Below, one piece after another: positions 6,062-6,435 of a stretch of DNA of 6,435 nucleotides (position 1 is the first letter of the stretch; the number at the start of each line of letters is the position of its first letter). The notes below the pieces were generated by a model, which saw only the letters and a program-made list of their open reading frames with translations, searched no databases and was not told the DNA's origin. Made by a program: the position numbers and the translations under genes. Origin of the DNA: Cyclobacteriaceae bacterium (GTDB lineage: Bacteria; Bacteroidota; Bacteroidia; Cytophagales; Cyclobacteriaceae); assembly GCA_015492915.1 (NCBI GenBank), contig WGED01000332.1:1-6435 (forward strand). The letters run 5' to 3'.

Positions 6062-6435
6062 ATGAAACGCAGAGACTTTATCAAATCAACATCTCTTCTG
6101 GCCGGAACGACATTTTTACCCTTCAATAAGCTTAAAGCTTCGGGCGGAAAAGCGATCGGTCTTCAATTGTATACGGTGCGGGAGGACATTAAAAAGGACC
6201 TGGTCGGTACACTTAAAAAAGTAGCCGCTATCGGTTATAAAAATCTCGAGCTTGCCGGCTACGGTAATGGCAAGTTCTATGGGAAATCCCCTGAAGAATT
6301 TAAAAAGATCACTGGTGATCTTGGCATGACAGTAAAGAGTTCCCACACGGGGGTCTCGAATGAAAGGATAGATAAAATCATTGATGATGCGTTGGAGTTA
6401 GGCCTGGAGTACGTGGTGATGCCATCTTTGGGGCG
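6062..6435 (+). CDS. Tat-exported sugar phosphate isomerase/epimerase-like protein (partial)
   Basis: The first 124 codons are present; the gene runs off the right end. The N-terminus MKRRDFIKSTSLLAG carries a twin-arginine signal (Arg3-Arg4-Asp-Phe-Ile-Lys) followed by a hydrophobic stretch, so the protein should be exported folded to the periplasm. The mature part begins AIGLQLYTVRED (31-42), then DLVGTLKKVAAIGYKNLELAG (46-66), typical first strand, helix and second strand of the xylose isomerase-like TIM barrel (AP endonuclease family 2). FKKITGDLGMTVKSSHTG (80-97) and LELGLEYVVMPSLG (111-124) are the following helix/strand units, with His95 in the position of an early active-site or metal-site residue in this superfamily. 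Bacteroidota have many such exported members, some acting on sugars or sugar derivatives, most uncharacterised. The reading frame is open to the window edge. Start is the ATG just before the RR motif; no clear Shine-Dalgarno site. Divergent from the sugar transporter, suggesting a linked sugar pathway. Family call firm, reaction unknown. Confidence 0.88.
   Translation, partial: MKRRDFIKSTSLLAGTTFLPFNKLKASGGKAIGLQLYTVREDIKKDLVGTLKKVAAIGYKNLELAGYGNGKFYGKSPEEFKKITGDLGMTVKSSHTGVSNERIDKIIDDALELGLEYVVMPSLG

Noticed and set aside
6116..6346. 76-codon minus-strand ORF at the right edge.
   Set aside because: It is antisense to the Tat-signal/TIM-barrel frame on the plus strand, which has clear family motifs and stays open to the window end.

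Overview
The window looks like chromosomal DNA of a member of the Bacteroidota. This is inferred from three things: lipoproteins with short signal peptides, weak or absent Shine-Dalgarno sites in front of most genes, and a TATTTTTG box matching the Bacteroidota -7 consensus (TAnnTTTG) before the leftmost gene. The protein types fit as well: a Tat-exported sugar isomerase-like protein, a GH3 lipoprotein and a sugar-porter MFS permease. Genus cannot be told from the sequence.

Layout, left to right. Positions 1-133 (minus) hold the N-terminus of a lipoprotein that runs off the window. Positions 269-1393 (minus) encode a GH3 (NagZ-type) lipoprotein. It lies 18 bases downstream of a 744-residue phosphofructokinase (1412-3646, minus), so the two probably share a transcript. 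A 349-base gap follows, carrying a 17-base direct repeat. Next is a small AT-rich gene of 71 codons (3996-4211, plus) with a textbook Shine-Dalgarno site. A strong two-way terminator (4247-4282) separates it from a convergent 483-residue sugar/proton symporter (4302-5753, minus). After a 308-base AT-rich divergent region, a Tat-exported xylose isomerase-like protein starts at 6062 (plus) and runs off the right edge.

The common theme is sugar metabolism: sugar import, periplasmic sugar isomerisation or a related TIM-barrel activity, hydrolysis of amino-sugar glycosides (possibly cell-wall fragments), and the committed step of glycolysis. No mobile element, CRISPR array, RNA gene or defence system is visible.

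The most unusual object is the phosphofructokinase. It is a tandem fusion of two PFK domains laid out like animal and fungal PFK-1: a fully catalytic, ATP-type N-half and a C-half that has lost its catalytic and nucleotide residues but keeps the sugar-phosphate pocket. That is the arrangement by which the eukaryotic enzyme turned a dead active site into an allosteric site. I see no convincing new multi-gene system.
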